A DNA stretch of 64,000 nt. Source: Microbacterium nanhaiense (GTDB taxonomy: Bacteria > Actinomycetota > Actinomycetes > Actinomycetales > Microbacteriaceae). Below the pieces are notes generated by a model. It searched no databases. It was not told the DNA's origin and was given only the letters and a program-made list of their open reading frames with translations. This document shows positions 17,210 to 25,356 of this stretch, piece after piece (the stretch's first letter is position 1; the number at the start of each line of letters is the position of its first letter). The DNA lies in NCBI RefSeq assembly GCF_014646015.1, contig NZ_BMMQ01000001.1, forward strand, positions 471,365 through 535,364. Direction: 5' to 3'. A program made the position numbers and the translations under genes.

Positions 17210-19448
17210 TCCACTGTCGACCTCGTCGGGCCCGAGTCTGCGTTGGCTCGTGCCTCGGATCTTCACGAGGGCGAAGCCGAACGCGTCGGTGCGCAAGCTC
17301 ATCGACACGGTGCGTTACAACCACCCGCGCGGCGACCTGGCCATCATCGAGAAGGCCTACCGCATCGCCGAGGAGAAGCACCGCGACCAGAAGCGGCAGA
17401 GCGGTGAGCCGTACATCACGCATCCGCTCGCGGTCGCCCAGATCGTCGCCGAGCTCGGCCTCGCGCCGCGCGCCGTCGCTGCGGCGCTGTTGCACGACAC
17501 GGTCGAAGACACGGGGTATCCGCTCGACGAACTCACGGCGGAGTTCGGCGACGAGGTGGCTCTCCTCGTCGACGGCGTGACCAAGCTCGACAAGGTGAAG
17601 TACGGCGAGAGCGCGCAGGCCGAGACCGTGCGCAAGATGATCGTCGCGATGTCGAAGGACGTCCGAGTTCTCGTCATCAAGCTCGCCGACCGCCTGCACA
17701 ACGCGCGGACCTGGGGCTTCGTCCCGCCCGAGAAGGCGAAGAAGAAGGCCACCGAGACCCTCGAAATCTACGCCCCGCTTGCGCACCGCCTCGGCATCCA
17801 GGCGATCAAGAGCGAGCTCGAGGATCTGTCGTTCGCCGCGATGTATCCGAAGATTTACAACGAGATCGACAGCCTGGTCAAGCAGCGCACCCCGCAGCGC
17901 GAGAAGTACGTGCAGAAGGTCATCGACGAGGTCGGCAAGGACCTCACCGACCTCAAGATCCGCGGCACGGTCTCGGGCCGCCCGAAGCAACTGTACTCGG
18001 TTTACCAAAAGATGGTCGTTCGCGGACGCGAGTTCGACGACATCTACGACCTCATCGGCATTCGCGTCATCGTGCCGAGCGTGCGCGATTGCTACGCCGT
18101 GCTCGGGGCGATCCACGCGCGGTGGACGCCGCTTCCCGGTCGCTTCAAGGACTACATCGCGACGCCGAAGTTCAACCTCTACCGCTCCCTCCACACGACC
18201 GTGATCGGACCCGGCGGCCGCACCGTCGAGATCCAGATCCGCACGGTGGAGATGCACCACCAGGCCGAGTACGGCGTCGCGGCGCACTGGATGTACAAGG
18301 AACGGATGGCGCAGACGGGCGGCAAGCCCGACCCGCGCGCCGCCGATGCCGACATGGCGTGGATCGCGCGCATCTCGGACTGGCAGGCGGAGACGAAGGA
18401 TCCGGGGGAGTTCCTCGACTCCCTCCGGTATGAGATCGGTGCGAAGGAGGTCTACGTCTTCACGCCGAAGGGCCGCGTCGTGGGCCTGCCGAAGGGCGCG
18501 ACCCCGGTCGATTTCGCCTTCGCGGTGCACACCGAGATCGGCTACCGCACCATGGGCGCGAAGGTCAACGGACGCCTCGTGCCGCTCGAGACCGAGCTCG
18601 CCTCGGGCGACGTGGTCGAGGTGTTCACCTCGAAGAACCCCGACGCCGGGCCCAGCCAGGACTGGCTGAGCTTCGTCAAGAGCACTCGAGCCCGCAACAA
18701 GATCCGCGCCTGGTTCACGAAGGAGCGCCGCGAAGAGGCGATCGAACAGGGCAAGGAATCGATCGCGCGCGCCATGCGACGGCACAACATGTCGTTCGCA
18801 CGCCTCAAGGAGGCGCTCCCGGAGGTCGCCGCGCAGCTTCGCTACGACGACATCTCCGCGCTCTACGCCGCCGTCGGCGAGGGGCACGTCTCGTCGCAGT
18901 CGGTGCTGGAGAAGGTGCAGTCGGCGCTCAACGAGGTCGATGACAACACCGGCTCGGTCGCGCTCACCGGCGGTCCCCGACACCGACCGCGCACCGGCGA
19001 ATCCGGCATTCTCGTGCGCGGCGCCGACGACATCCTCGTGAAGCTCGCGAAGTGCTGCACCCCCGTGCCCGGCGACGAGATCGTCGGCTTCGTCACCCGC
19101 GGCAGCGGTGTGAGCGTGCACCGGGCAGACTGCACCAACGTGAAGTCGCTCCGCGAAGACCCGGATCGCCTCATCGACGTCGCGTGGGCGCCCACGACCA
19201 AGGCCGTGTTCCTCGTGCACATCCAGGTGGAGGCGCTCGACCGCGGCGGCCTGCTGAGCGACATCACGCGCGTGCTCAGTGAGCACCACGTCAACATCCT
19301 CTCGGCCTCGGTCCAGACGACGCGCAAGCAGCTCGCGATCAGCCGCTACGTGTTCGAGATGGGAGACACGGTGCACCTCGACCGCGTGCTCAACGCCGTG
19401 CGCCGCATCGAGGGCGTTTACGACGTGTACCGCGTGACCTCCTCGTGA
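17202..19448 (+). CDS. relA: Bifunctional (p)ppGpp synthetase/hydrolase RelA/SpoT (Rel)
   Basis: 748 residues from ATG 17202 (GGGAG 6 nt before it); a TTG three bases upstream is less likely. The HD hydrolase domain carries ALLHDTVEDTGY (His98-Asp99). The synthetase domain follows (DLIGIRVIVPSVRDCYAVLG, FNLYRSLHTTVIG, EIQIRTVEMHHQAEYG). Then come TGS (VYVFTPKGRVVGLPKGATPV), a zinc-finger region with CCTPVPGDEIVGF, and a C-terminal ACT domain (about 670-748). Both catalytic halves look intact. It sets (p)ppGpp levels in the stringent response. Its 3' end overlaps the convergent small gene by 31 nt. Confidence 0.97.
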   Translation: MADPLSTSSGPSLRWLVPRIFTRAKPNASVRKLIDTVRYNHPRGDLAIIEKAYRIAEEKHRDQKRQSGEPYITHPLAVAQIVAELGLAPRAVAAALLHDTVEDTGYPLDELTAEFGDEVALLVDGVTKLDKVKYGESAQAETVRKMIVAMSKDVRVLVIKLADRLHNARTWGFVPPEKAKKKATETLEIYAPLAHRLGIQAIKSELEDLSFAAMYPKIYNEIDSLVKQRTPQREKYVQKVIDEVGKDLTDLKIRGTVSGRPKQLYSVYQKMVVRGREFDDIYDLIGIRVIVPSVRDCYAVLGAIHARWTPLPGRFKDYIATPKFNLYRSLHTTVIGPGGRTVEIQIRTVEMHHQAEYGVAAHWMYKERMAQTGGKPDPRAADADMAWIARISDWQAETKDPGEFLDSLRYEIGAKEVYVFTPKGRVVGLPKGATPVDFAFAVHTEIGYRTMGAKVNGRLVPLETELASGDVVEVFTSKNPDAGPSQDWLSFVKSTRARNKIRAWFTKERREEAIEQGKESIARAMRRHNMSFARLKEALPEVAAQLRYDDISALYAAVGEGHVSSQSVLEKVQSALNEVDDNTGSVALTGGPRHRPRTGESGILVRGADDILVKLAKCCTPVPGDEIVGFVTRGSGVSVHRADCTNVKSLREDPDRLIDVAWAPTTKAVFLVHIQVEALDRGGLLSDITRVLSEHHVNILSASVQTTRKQLAISRYVFEMGDTVHLDRVLNAVRRIEGVYDVYRVTSS

Positions 19449-19975
19449 ACCATCGCGGCGACCATCCGCGTGTAGCGTAGCCGCCGGCCGGCGGCGAGCC
19501 ACACGAGGATCCGCTCGCGAAGCTCCGCGCGCGCCAGGAACCACGCGAGGGCGCGGGCGATCTCGTCGCGCGGATCAGCGAGATGCACGCGCGCGAGATC
19601 GTAGAAGGTGCGCTCGAGGCTCGTGACGTTCGTGCCTCCGAGCACGACCAGGTCGGTGCGCGGAATGGGCCAGCTCCGGATCGTCACGCCCGCGCGCCAG
19701 ACGCGCCGCTTCGGCGCGCCCTCGACGAGCTGCGCATGGTAGGTGAGCGGCTCGCGGGGCAGCGCGCCGTGGATCCAGGCCGCCGTCGTGAAGACCGCCG
19801 CGTGACCCGGGGGCAGCCAGCCGGCCGCGGACTCGGCGCGCACGATCTCGTTTGTCGGCATCGCGATCGATGCGCACGCGTCGCGGGTCGCTGGGCGCAG
19901 CTCGCCGTCGAGCAGCGCCGCGGAGATCTCGGCGGCCGAGAGGGCCGTGGATCCGGGGAACGCATGAGGGGCCAT
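19418..19975 (-). CDS. Hypothetical protein, weakly AbiEi-antitoxin-like
   Basis: 185 residues from ATG 19975; GTG 19996 would add seven. The middle region (AVFTTAAWIHGALPREPLTY, then LVVLGGTNVTSLERTFYDLAR) resembles the C-terminal domain of AbiEi-family type IV antitoxins as commonly annotated in actinobacteria, but no N-terminal winged helix is clear and no AbiEii toxin lies next to it. It overlaps the relA 3' end by 31 nt on the other strand. Both possible start codons are buried in a 20-bp inverted repeat (19963-20007), so its translation may be low or regulated. The function is not established. Confidence 0.6.
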   Translation of the reverse strand: MAPHAFPGSTALSAAEISAALLDGELRPATRDACASIAMPTNEIVRAESAAGWLPPGHAAVFTTAAWIHGALPREPLTYHAQLVEGAPKRRVWRAGVTIRSWPIPRTDLVVLGGTNVTSLERTFYDLARVHLADPRDEIARALAWFLARAELRERILVWLAAGRRLRYTRMVAAMVHEEVTRYTS

Positions 19976-20007
19976 GGCGCGATCATCTCGCGCCACGGCC
20001 CCTCATG
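19963..20007. terminator. 20-bp near-perfect inverted repeat between DUF349 gene and the small AbiEi-like gene
   Basis: The arms 19963-19982 and 19988-20007 pair at 19 of 20 positions around a 5-nt loop; the arm ends read CATGAGGGGCC and GGCCCCTCATG. It lies 20 nt downstream of the DUF349 stop (same strand), so it can terminate that transcript, and it contains both candidate start codons of the following gene. No U-tract follows. Confidence 0.6.
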
Positions 20008-20026
20008 TCACCGGGTGTGGATAACT

Positions 20027-21418
20027 TCAGGCGCCGATCGCCCGCAGCCAGGCGGTGCGGGCGTCGATGGCCTCCTGGGCCTCCTTCGCCGCCTTCTCAT
20101 CTCCCGCGGCACGCGCCTCGGCGAGATCCTTCTCGAATCCGGCGATCGACTCGCGCAGCTGCGACTCCATGTCGTTGGCGCGCGCCTTCGTCTCGGGGTT
20201 GTTGCGCTTCCAGTCGACGTCCTCGCGGTCCTTCAGGGCGAGCTCGATCTTGCGCATGCGGCCGTCGAGGTCGCGCTCGACCTCGCGCGGGAACACGCGA
20301 CCCGTCTCGTCCCAGCGGCGCTGGATGTCGGTGAGCGTCTGGCGAGCAGCCTTGAGATCGGCGATATCGGCAACCTTCGCGGCCTCGGCGAGGAGCGCCT
20401 CTCGCGCCTCGATGCGCGGCTTCGACTCCTCCTGCTCGGCAAGGTCGCGCTCATGGCGCGCACCGTAGAGCACGTCACCCGCGGCCTTGAACCGAGCCCA
20501 CAGGGCGTCATCGGCCTTGCGGCCCGCGCGACCGGAGCGCTTCCACTCGTCGAGCAGGTTGCGGTAGGCGGGGATCCCGTCCTCGCCCTGCGAGGAGAGG
20601 GCCTCGGCGCGCTCGATGAGGCGGGTCTTCGTCTGCTTGGCGGCCTTGTGTACGTCGTCCAGCTCGGCGAAGAAGGCGCGGCGCGCGCGCTCGACCGTCG
20701 AGCGGGCGTCGCGGAAGCGCTTCCAGAGCGCCTGCGCGGTGTTCTTCGGGAGGCGCGGACCGTTCTTCTGGTGCTCCTGCCACTGGTCGAAGAGGCCGCT
20801 GAGCTCGGCGGTCGTCTGCTTCCACTGCACCTGCTGCGGGTCGCGGGCCGCGAGAGCCTCGACCTTCTCGACGATGGCCTCGCGCTCGGCGATTGCCGCG
20901 TCCACGGCCGCGCGCTGGGCGGCGGCCTCCTGCGACGCGGCCTCCGCGAGTGCATCGACCATGCTGACGAGGCGCTCTTCCAGGCCCTTCAGGTCGCCCA
21001 CCGCGGCGGCGCCGACGACCTCGCTCTTCAGCTGGGCGGCCTGGCTGCGCAGGGCGGAGGCCGATGCGCCGCCCGCCTGGTGACGCTGTTCGATGGCAAC
21101 GACCTTGAACGCCAGCTCATCGAACTTGCGCACGTAGTACTGCAGGGCCTCTTCGTGCGTGCCGTCGGGGTACTCGCCGACGACGCGCCAGTCGTCGCCC
21201 TCGCGGACGGACACGACGCCGTTCTCGTCGACGCGGCCCCATTCGCTGGCGCCCGGCGTCGCAGGGACGGCGGGAGTAGCCGGAACGGCGGTGTCGGCCG
21301 CGGGGGCCGTCGGCGCGGCAGGCTTCGCGCGCTTTGCGAAGGCCGCGGGGGAGGGCACAGAACCGGGCTTCGGTGCGTCGGTGCTGGTGTTGTCGGTGGT
21401 GTTGTCGGGAGTCGACAC
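20027..21418 (-). CDS. DUF349 domain-containing protein
   Basis: 463 residues from a GTG start. The N-terminal 75 residues are Ala/Pro/Thr-rich and probably disordered. The remainder is highly charged and helical, with repeated DUF349 units of about 70 residues marked by W-(x)n-R/F spacing: WKQTTAELSGLFDQWQEHQK, ALWKRFRDARSTVERAR, FRNLLDEW-type and DALWARFKAAGDVLYGARHE, then IQRRWDETGRVFPREVERDL. Long coiled-coil character is evident. DUF349 proteins are widespread in actinobacteria but their biochemical function is not known to me. It is divergent from rarA, 104 nt away. Confidence 0.88.
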   Translation of the reverse strand: MSTPDNTTDNTSTDAPKPGSVPSPAAFAKRAKPAAPTAPAADTAVPATPAVPATPGASEWGRVDENGVVSVREGDDWRVVGEYPDGTHEEALQYYVRKFDELAFKVVAIEQRHQAGGASASALRSQAAQLKSEVVGAAAVGDLKGLEERLVSMVDALAEAASQEAAAQRAAVDAAIAEREAIVEKVEALAARDPQQVQWKQTTAELSGLFDQWQEHQKNGPRLPKNTAQALWKRFRDARSTVERARRAFFAELDDVHKAAKQTKTRLIERAEALSSQGEDGIPAYRNLLDEWKRSGRAGRKADDALWARFKAAGDVLYGARHERDLAEQEESKPRIEAREALLAEAAKVADIADLKAARQTLTDIQRRWDETGRVFPREVERDLDGRMRKIELALKDREDVDWKRNNPETKARANDMESQLRESIAGFEKDLAEARAAGDEKAAKEAQEAIDARTAWLRAIGA

Positions 21419-21509
21419 GGGAGGCTCCTCATCGCGGTGGTCCGCGGGAAGGGGAAAGGGACCTCCTCAGCCTATGACATCTGCGGGATTCCCGCGCGTT
21501 CGCGCGCGA

Positions 21510-21515
21510 TAGTCT
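21510..21515 (+). promoter_or_regulatory. Candidate leaderless promoter -10 for rarA
   Basis: TAGTCT (21510-21515) ends 7 nt before ATG 21523, so transcription would begin at or next to the start codon. Just upstream is the palindrome GCGGGATTCCCGC (21483-21495). Confidence 0.45.
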
Positions 21516-21522
21516 CGAGGGG

Positions 21523-22851
21523 ATGACATCCTCCGGAGCTCTCTTCAGCGGGCAGACCCCGCTCGCGGTTCGCATGCGGCCGACGTCGCTCGGCGAGGTC
21601 GCCGGTCAGCGGCACCTGCTGGGTCCCGGCTCGCCGCTCGTCGCGCTCGCGGATCCGGAGGCCCGCAAGCCCGGGACGGTGTCGGTGATCCTCTGGGGTC
21701 CGCCCGGCACGGGCAAGACGACGCTCGCCCAGGCGATCGCCCGTAGCTCGGGCCGCCGCTTCGTGGAGCTCTCGGCCATCACCGCCGGCGTAAAGGATGT
21801 CCGCGAGGTCATGCAGCAGGCGCTCGATCAGCGCGACCTGTATGGGCAGTCGACGATTCTCTTCCTCGATGAGATCCACCGCTTCACGAAGGCGCAGCAG
21901 GACGCGCTGCTGCCCGGCGTCGAGAACGGCTGGGTGATCCTCATTGCGGCGACAACCGAGAACCCGTCGTTCTCGGTGATCTCGCCGCTGCTGTCGCGCT
22001 CGCTGCTCCTCACGCTCAAGCCGCTCACCGACGAAGATCTCGCGACGCTCGTCGAGCGCGCCGTCTCGGATCCTCGCGGGCTGAACGGATCCGTCGAACT
22101 CGAAGACGAGGCCCGCGACGCGATCGTCGCGCTGTCCTCGGGGGACGCCCGGCGCGCCCTGACGGCGCTCGAGGCCGCCGCCGGCGTCGCGGTGAGCGAG
22201 GCCGAGGAGGGGGAGACGCCGAGCGTCACCGCCGAGCAGGTCTCGCAGGCCGTCGATCGCGCGCTTCTGCGCTACGACCGCCAGGGCGACGAGCACTACG
22301 ACGTGATCAGCGCATTCATCAAGTCGATCCGGGGATCCGACCCCGACGCGGCGATTCACTACCTCGCACGCATGATCGAGGCGGGGGAGGATCCCCGCTT
22401 CATCGCGCGCCGGCTGATGGTGCACGCCGCCGAGGACATCGGCATGGCGGATCCGCGCGCGCTCCAGATCGCGGTGGCGGCCGCGGACACGGTCCAGCTC
22501 ATCGGGATGCCGGAGGCGAGGATCCCGCTCGCCGAGGCGACGATCTACCTCGCGACGGCCCCGAAGTCGGGGGCCGTCATCAACGCGATCGACTCGGCAC
22601 TCGCCGATGTGAGGGCCGGGCGGATCGGCGTCGTGCCGCTGCACCTCCGCGACGCGCACTACGCGGGGGCGAAGCGCCTCGGGCACGGGAAGGGCTACCT
22701 GTTCCCGCACAACGATCCGCGCGGCGTGGTCACCCAGCAGTACCTTCCGGATGCGCTCCGCGGGACGCGATACTACGAGCCGACGTCGCACGGGGCGGAG
22801 CGCGAGGTGTCCGAGCGGCTCGAGAAGATCCGCCGCATCGTCGGAGACTGA
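21523..22851 (+). CDS. rarA: Replication-associated recombination protein RarA (MgsA)
   Basis: 442 residues. AAA+ clamp-loader-like ATPase: [20 protein letters not shown] at the N-terminus, Walker [10 protein letters not shown] (about 64-72), Walker B FLDEIHRF, then the tetramerisation domain with [20 protein letters not shown] and [20 protein letters not shown]. It acts at stalled replication forks and in recombination. It probably starts from a leaderless transcript. rpsD follows after 155 nt under its own promoter. Confidence 0.95.
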   Translation: MTSSGALFSGQTPLAVRMRPTSLGEVAGQRHLLGPGSPLVALADPEARKPGTVSVILWGPPGTGKTTLAQAIARSSGRRFVELSAITAGVKDVREVMQQALDQRDLYGQSTILFLDEIHRFTKAQQDALLPGVENGWVILIAATTENPSFSVISPLLSRSLLLTLKPLTDEDLATLVERAVSDPRGLNGSVELEDEARDAIVALSSGDARRALTALEAAAGVAVSEAEEGETPSVTAEQVSQAVDRALLRYDRQGDEHYDVISAFIKSIRGSDPDAAIHYLARMIEAGEDPRFIARRLMVHAAEDIGMADPRALQIAVAAADTVQLIGMPEARIPLAEATIYLATAPKSGAVINAIDSALADVRAGRIGVVPLHLRDAHYAGAKRLGHGKGYLFPHNDPRGVVTQQYLPDALRGTRYYEPTSHGAEREVSERLEKIRRIVGD

Positions 22852-22869
22852 TCTCAGGGTCCGCTCTGT

Positions 22870-23006
22870 TAGACTTGTGAGGCTCGAAATCCGAGCACAT
22901 CCCCTTCGCGAATTCCTGCGGGTACTCCGGCGTACGCCCGCGCGTGGAAGAAGGCGGAATGTACGCCCGTGAAGCCGTCGATGGACGGCACGTGAAAGGA
23001 ACCTCA
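22870..23006 (+). promoter_or_regulatory. rpsD promoter and structured leader
   Basis: TAGACT (22870-22875) is a plausible -10 placing transcription near 22882, which gives a leader of about 125 nt. The leader starts with a small stem GCTCG/CGAGC (22882-22886, 22892-22896), holds GTACGCCCG twice (22932-22940 and 22961-22969), and ends with the ribosome-binding site GAAAGGA. No known ribosomal-protein leader motif was recognised. Confidence 0.4.
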
Positions 23007-23636
23007 ATGGTTACCAAGTCCCAGGACCGCCGCAAGGTCCGTCTGTCGCGCGCGCTCGGCGTTGCGCTGACGCCCAAGGCGGCTCGCTACATGGAGAAGC
23101 GCCCGTACGGCCCCGGCCAGCACGGACGCACGAAGCGCAAGGCCGACAGCGACTACGCTGTGCGTCTGCGCGAGAAGCAGCGTCTGCGCGAGCAGTACGG
23201 CATCCGCGAGAAGCAGCTGCGTATCGCTTTCAACGAGGCGAACCGCGCCGAGGGCCTGACGGGTGAGAACCTCGTCGAGCTGCTCGAGATGCGTCTCGAC
23301 GCGCTGGTGCTCCGTTCGGGCTTCGCCCGCACGACGGCGCAGGCTCGTCAGTTCGTGGTTCACCGCCACATCCTCGTCGACGGCAAGATCGTCGACCGCC
23401 CCTCCTTCCGCGTGAAGCCGGGCCAGACGATCGAGGTCAAGGCAAAGAGCGAGGGCCTCGAGCCCTTCCAGGTTGCAGCCGCCGGCGGTCACGCCGATGT
23501 CCTGCCGCCCGTCCCCTCGTACCTCGAGGTGTCGCTCGACAAGCTCCAGGCCAAGCTCGTCGCTCGCCCGAAGCGCGCTGAGGTCCCCGTGACCTGTGAA
23601 GTGCAGCTCGTCGTCGAGTACTACGCGGCTCGATAA
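23007..23636 (+). CDS. rpsD: 30S ribosomal protein S4
   Basis: 209 residues from ATG 23007. The typical S4 blocks are present: SRALGVALTPKAARYMEKRP, YGPGQHG, KQRLREQYGIREKQLRIAF, ENLVELLEMRLDALVLRSGF and the S4 RNA-binding motif ARQFVVHRHILVDGKIVDRP. It nucleates 16S rRNA folding in the small subunit. Here it stands alone, away from rpoA/rpsK/rpsM, which is common in actinobacteria. Its last codons and stop are the first bases of a 97-bp unit that is repeated three times downstream. Confidence 0.98.
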   Translation: MVTKSQDRRKVRLSRALGVALTPKAARYMEKRPYGPGQHGRTKRKADSDYAVRLREKQRLREQYGIREKQLRIAFNEANRAEGLTGENLVELLEMRLDALVLRSGFARTTAQARQFVVHRHILVDGKIVDRPSFRVKPGQTIEVKAKSEGLEPFQVAAAGGHADVLPPVPSYLEVSLDKLQAKLVARPKRAEVPVTCEVQLVVEYYAAR

Positions 23637-23685
23637 GAGACGCGGAGTGCTCGGGCCGCGAGGCGGCCAATGAGTACTGGTATGG

Positions 23686-23715
23686 AAGGGGTCCCGGCGT
23701 CAGCCGGGGCCCCTT
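23686..23715 (+). terminator. rpsD terminator, copy 1
   Basis: AAGGGGTCCCGGC (23686-23698) pairs with GCCGGGGCCCCTT (23703-23715) over 13 bp with one G-U pair and a GTCA loop, followed by CT. Confidence 0.85.
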
Positions 23716-23782
23716 CTCTACGCGGCTCGATAAGAGGCGCGGAGTGCTCGGGCCGCGAAGCGGCCAATGAGTACTGGTATGG

Positions 23783-23812
23783 AAGGGGTCCCGGCGCAAG
23801 CCGGGGCCCCTT
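23783..23812 (+). terminator. rpsD terminator, copy 2
   Basis: The same 13-bp stem as copy 1, shifted by 97 nt. The loop is GCAA (a GNRA tetraloop) instead of GTCA, the only internal change. Confidence 0.85.
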
Positions 23813-23879
23813 CTCTACGCGGCTCGATAAGAGGCGCGGAGTGCTCGGGCCGCGAAGCGGCCAATGAGTACTGGTATGG

Positions 23880-23909
23880 AAGGGGTCCCGGCGTCAGCCG
23901 GGGCCCCTT
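23880..23909 (+). terminator. rpsD terminator, copy 3
   Basis: The same stem with a GTCA loop. The right side now runs into CCCCTTTCC instead of re-entering the repeat, so this is the last copy. Confidence 0.85.
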
Positions 23910-23935
23910 TCCGCTGTCCGGCACGTCATGGATGT

Positions 23936-24005
23936 CGGAGAAATCACGAAACTCGGAAGAATGGCCGGCGTGGCTCCGATTCTCGTGATTTCTCCGATTC
24001 TCGTG
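23936..24005. repeat. Inverted repeat plus 14-nt direct repeat downstream of the PemK-like gene
   Basis: CGGAGAAATCACGA (23936-23949) and TCGTGATTTCTCCG (23983-23996) are exact reverse complements with a 33-nt loop. CTCCGATTCTCGTG occurs at 23974-23987 and again at 23992-24005, overlapping the right arm. The segment is less GC-rich than its surroundings. It may terminate the minus-strand gene ending at 24025, or be a REP-like element. Confidence 0.6.
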
Positions 24006-24024
24006 GCGTGTGGAGGGCGTGCGG

Positions 24025-24621
24025 CTACCGCGCGGTCCAGCCGAAGCGTGCCTGGAGTGCGGCCGCAACGCGGGAGAAGCGGTCGAGCTCGAGCGCGGCA
24101 GCCTCGCGGCGGAGACCGTCGTGGTGCACGCTGTAGAGCTGATCGATGTCGACCCACGATGCGCGCCCGCTCGAGTCCCAGGGCCCGGATCCAATGCCGA
24201 GCCGGTCGTCGCGGCCCGGCTTCTCCTTGCTCGTGAGTTTGACGGCGTAGACGCGATCGGCGGTGTGGCGGCCGATGATGAGCACGGGGCGGTCCTTGCC
24301 TCGGCCGTCGTTCTCGACGTATGGCACCCAGGTCCACACGATCTCACCGGCGTCGGGATGGCCGTCCTTGTGCGGCGAATACTCGAGCCGCACGTCGCGG
24401 GCGGTCGCCGGATCCACCTCGACCGTCGCGGTCCCACGGGACAGGACGTCCGTTGCGGGGGCCGCCGGACGTCGCGCCGGGGCAGTCGTTCCGGATCCGC
24501 CGCGCGGACGGGCCGAGGGACGCGTGGGGGCCGCGCCCCGCTGTCCCCGCTTCGTGCTGCCGGAGCGCAGCAGCGCGTCGAGGCCGAACTCGACGGCCTT
24601 CCAGAAGAGATTCTTCGCCAT
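24025..24621 (-). CDS. PemK/MazF-fold protein (toxin-like), no partner antitoxin
   Basis: 198 residues starting MAKNLFWKAVEFGLDALL. A basic, Gly/Pro-rich linker (about 22-65) leads to a C-terminal PemK/MazF-type beta-barrel (EIVWTWVPYVENDGRGKDRP, then VLIIGRHTADRVYAVKLTSK and WVDIDQLYSVH). MazF-fold proteins are commonly ribonuclease toxins, but this longer actinobacterial form has no adjacent antitoxin gene, so a housekeeping or orphan role is equally possible. Inverted repeats lie on both sides (23936-23996 and 24664-24721). It shares the strand with the GNAT gene upstream, 43 nt away. Confidence 0.75.
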   Translation of the reverse strand: MAKNLFWKAVEFGLDALLRSGSTKRGQRGAAPTRPSARPRGGSGTTAPARRPAAPATDVLSRGTATVEVDPATARDVRLEYSPHKDGHPDAGEIVWTWVPYVENDGRGKDRPVLIIGRHTADRVYAVKLTSKEKPGRDDRLGIGSGPWDSSGRASWVDIDQLYSVHHDGLRREAAALELDRFSRVAAALQARFGWTAR

Positions 24622-24663
24622 CCCCTCAGCCTATTCGGGCACCCCGCCGACGCCCCGCCACGA

Positions 24664-24721
24664 CTCAGGTCGCAGAATCTGCTCCGCGCCCGCGAGGGAA
24701 GGGCGGATTCTGCGACCTGAG
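24664..24721. repeat. 16-bp inverted repeat over the 3' end of the GNAT gene
   Basis: CTCAGGTCGCAGAATC (24664-24679) and GATTCTGCGACCTGAG (24706-24721) are perfect reverse complements with a 26-nt loop. The GNAT stop codon (24665-24667 on the minus strand) is inside the repeat, so the repeat encodes the last 18 or so residues of that protein. It could be its terminator, or an inserted repeat that replaced the original gene end. Confidence 0.7.
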
Positions 24722-25282
24722 CATGACGGATCCTGGAGAATCGGACGTGCCGTCGATTGCGAAGGCGAGGTGCGGCATGTCGATGCCGCGATACGAGGTG
24801 ACGAAACGTCCGCGGACCGTCATCCCGAGGCGGATCGCGACGTTCATCGAGGCGATATTGGTGTCGCGCACCTGCGCCCATACCCGAGGAGCGGCCAGTT
24901 GGGAGAATGCGTGCGCGACGCACGCCGAAGCTGACTCGGTCGCGTAGCCCCGATGCCAGAATGCGCGATTGAACAAGTATCCGACCTCGAGCACGCGGTC
25001 GCCGAGGATGTTCTGCCAGGTGAGCCCGGCCTGCCCGATCACTTCGCCGCTATCGCGCAGCTCGACCGCCCACAGTCCGAAGCCGTCGTCGCGATATCGA
25101 TCGAGCTGGCGTGCAAGCCACCCATCGACCGCGGCGTCATCGAATGCGCCTTCGTAGGCCGCCATCGTCACATCGTCCTGCAGGATCCGCTTCAGTGCCG
25201 GCAGATCGCCGGCGTGCAGCTCGCGGAGCCAGAGCCGTCGGGTCTCGAGGATCGATCGCCTCGGGGCACGCGGAGAAGTCAT
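24665..25282 (-). CDS. GNAT family N-acetyltransferase (RimJ/RimL-like)
   Basis: 205 residues from ATG 25282 (MTSPRAPRRSILETRRLWLR); upstream in-frame codons belong to the promoter region. Typical RimJ/RimL-type features are TRRLWLRELHAGDLPALKRI, VIGQAGLTW, EVGYLFNRAFWHRGYATESA (acetyl-CoA loop, about 108-127) and NIASMNVAIRLGM. It transfers an acetyl group to an amine, often a protein N-terminus or a small amine; the substrate is unknown. The C-terminal 18 or so residues (SQNPPFPRGRGADSAT) are encoded by an inverted repeat and look unlike a family C-terminus. Confidence 0.85.
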   Translation of the reverse strand: MTSPRAPRRSILETRRLWLRELHAGDLPALKRILQDDVTMAAYEGAFDDAAVDGWLARQLDRYRDDGFGLWAVELRDSGEVIGQAGLTWQNILGDRVLEVGYLFNRAFWHRGYATESASACVAHAFSQLAAPRVWAQVRDTNIASMNVAIRLGMTVRGRFVTSYRGIDMPHLAFAIDGTSDSPGSVMLRSQNPPFPRGRGADSAT

Positions 25283-25345
25283 GATGGTGACGCAGCGGCG
25301 GAGGGCAGTTCCCGGAATGCGATCGGGGTGGGCATTGCGCCATCC

Positions 25346-25351
25346 TATGAT
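25346..25351 (+). promoter_or_regulatory. Candidate leaderless promoter -10 for the membrane protein at 25357
   Basis: TATGAT (25346-25351) ends 5 nt before GTG 25357, leaving no room for a ribosome-binding site. A leaderless transcript is the simplest reading. Confidence 0.45.
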
Positions 25352-25356
25352 GCAGT

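Larger units (their letters stand above)
23621..23910 (+). repeat. Three tandem 97-bp repeats containing the rpsD stop codon and terminator
   Basis: Unit starts are 23621, 23718 and 23815 (period exactly 97; the third unit runs to about 23910). Each unit begins with the last rpsD codons, CTACGCGGCTCGATAA. Each then contains a small stem GGCCGC/GCGGCC and ends with a strong terminator hairpin. Units 1 and 2 differ at four bases, units 2 and 3 only at two loop bases before the right edge, so the triplication is recent or kept homogeneous. This fills most of the only gene-free stretch over 300 bases (23637-24024). The repeats hold short open frames without ribosome-binding sites. Confidence 0.95.

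Noticed and set aside
22944..23006. N-terminal extension of ribosomal protein S4
   Set aside because: S4 begins at MVTKSQDRRK after GAAAGGA; the extension lies in the leader.
22870..23006. Known ribosomal-protein leader or riboswitch ahead of rpsD
   Set aside because: Only small stems are present and none matches a leader class I can recognise.
23621..23910. CRISPR-like array
   Set aside because: The repeats are adjacent with no variable spacers, the unit is 97 bp, and no cas genes are present.
23670..23988. Short overlapping reading frames (about 65-75 codons) inside the 97-bp repeats
   Set aside because: They are copies of the terminator unit, lack ribosome-binding sites and cross terminator stems; not credible genes.
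23936..24721. Composite mobile element around the PemK-like gene
   Set aside because: The flanking inverted repeats differ in sequence, there is no transposase and no target duplication was seen.
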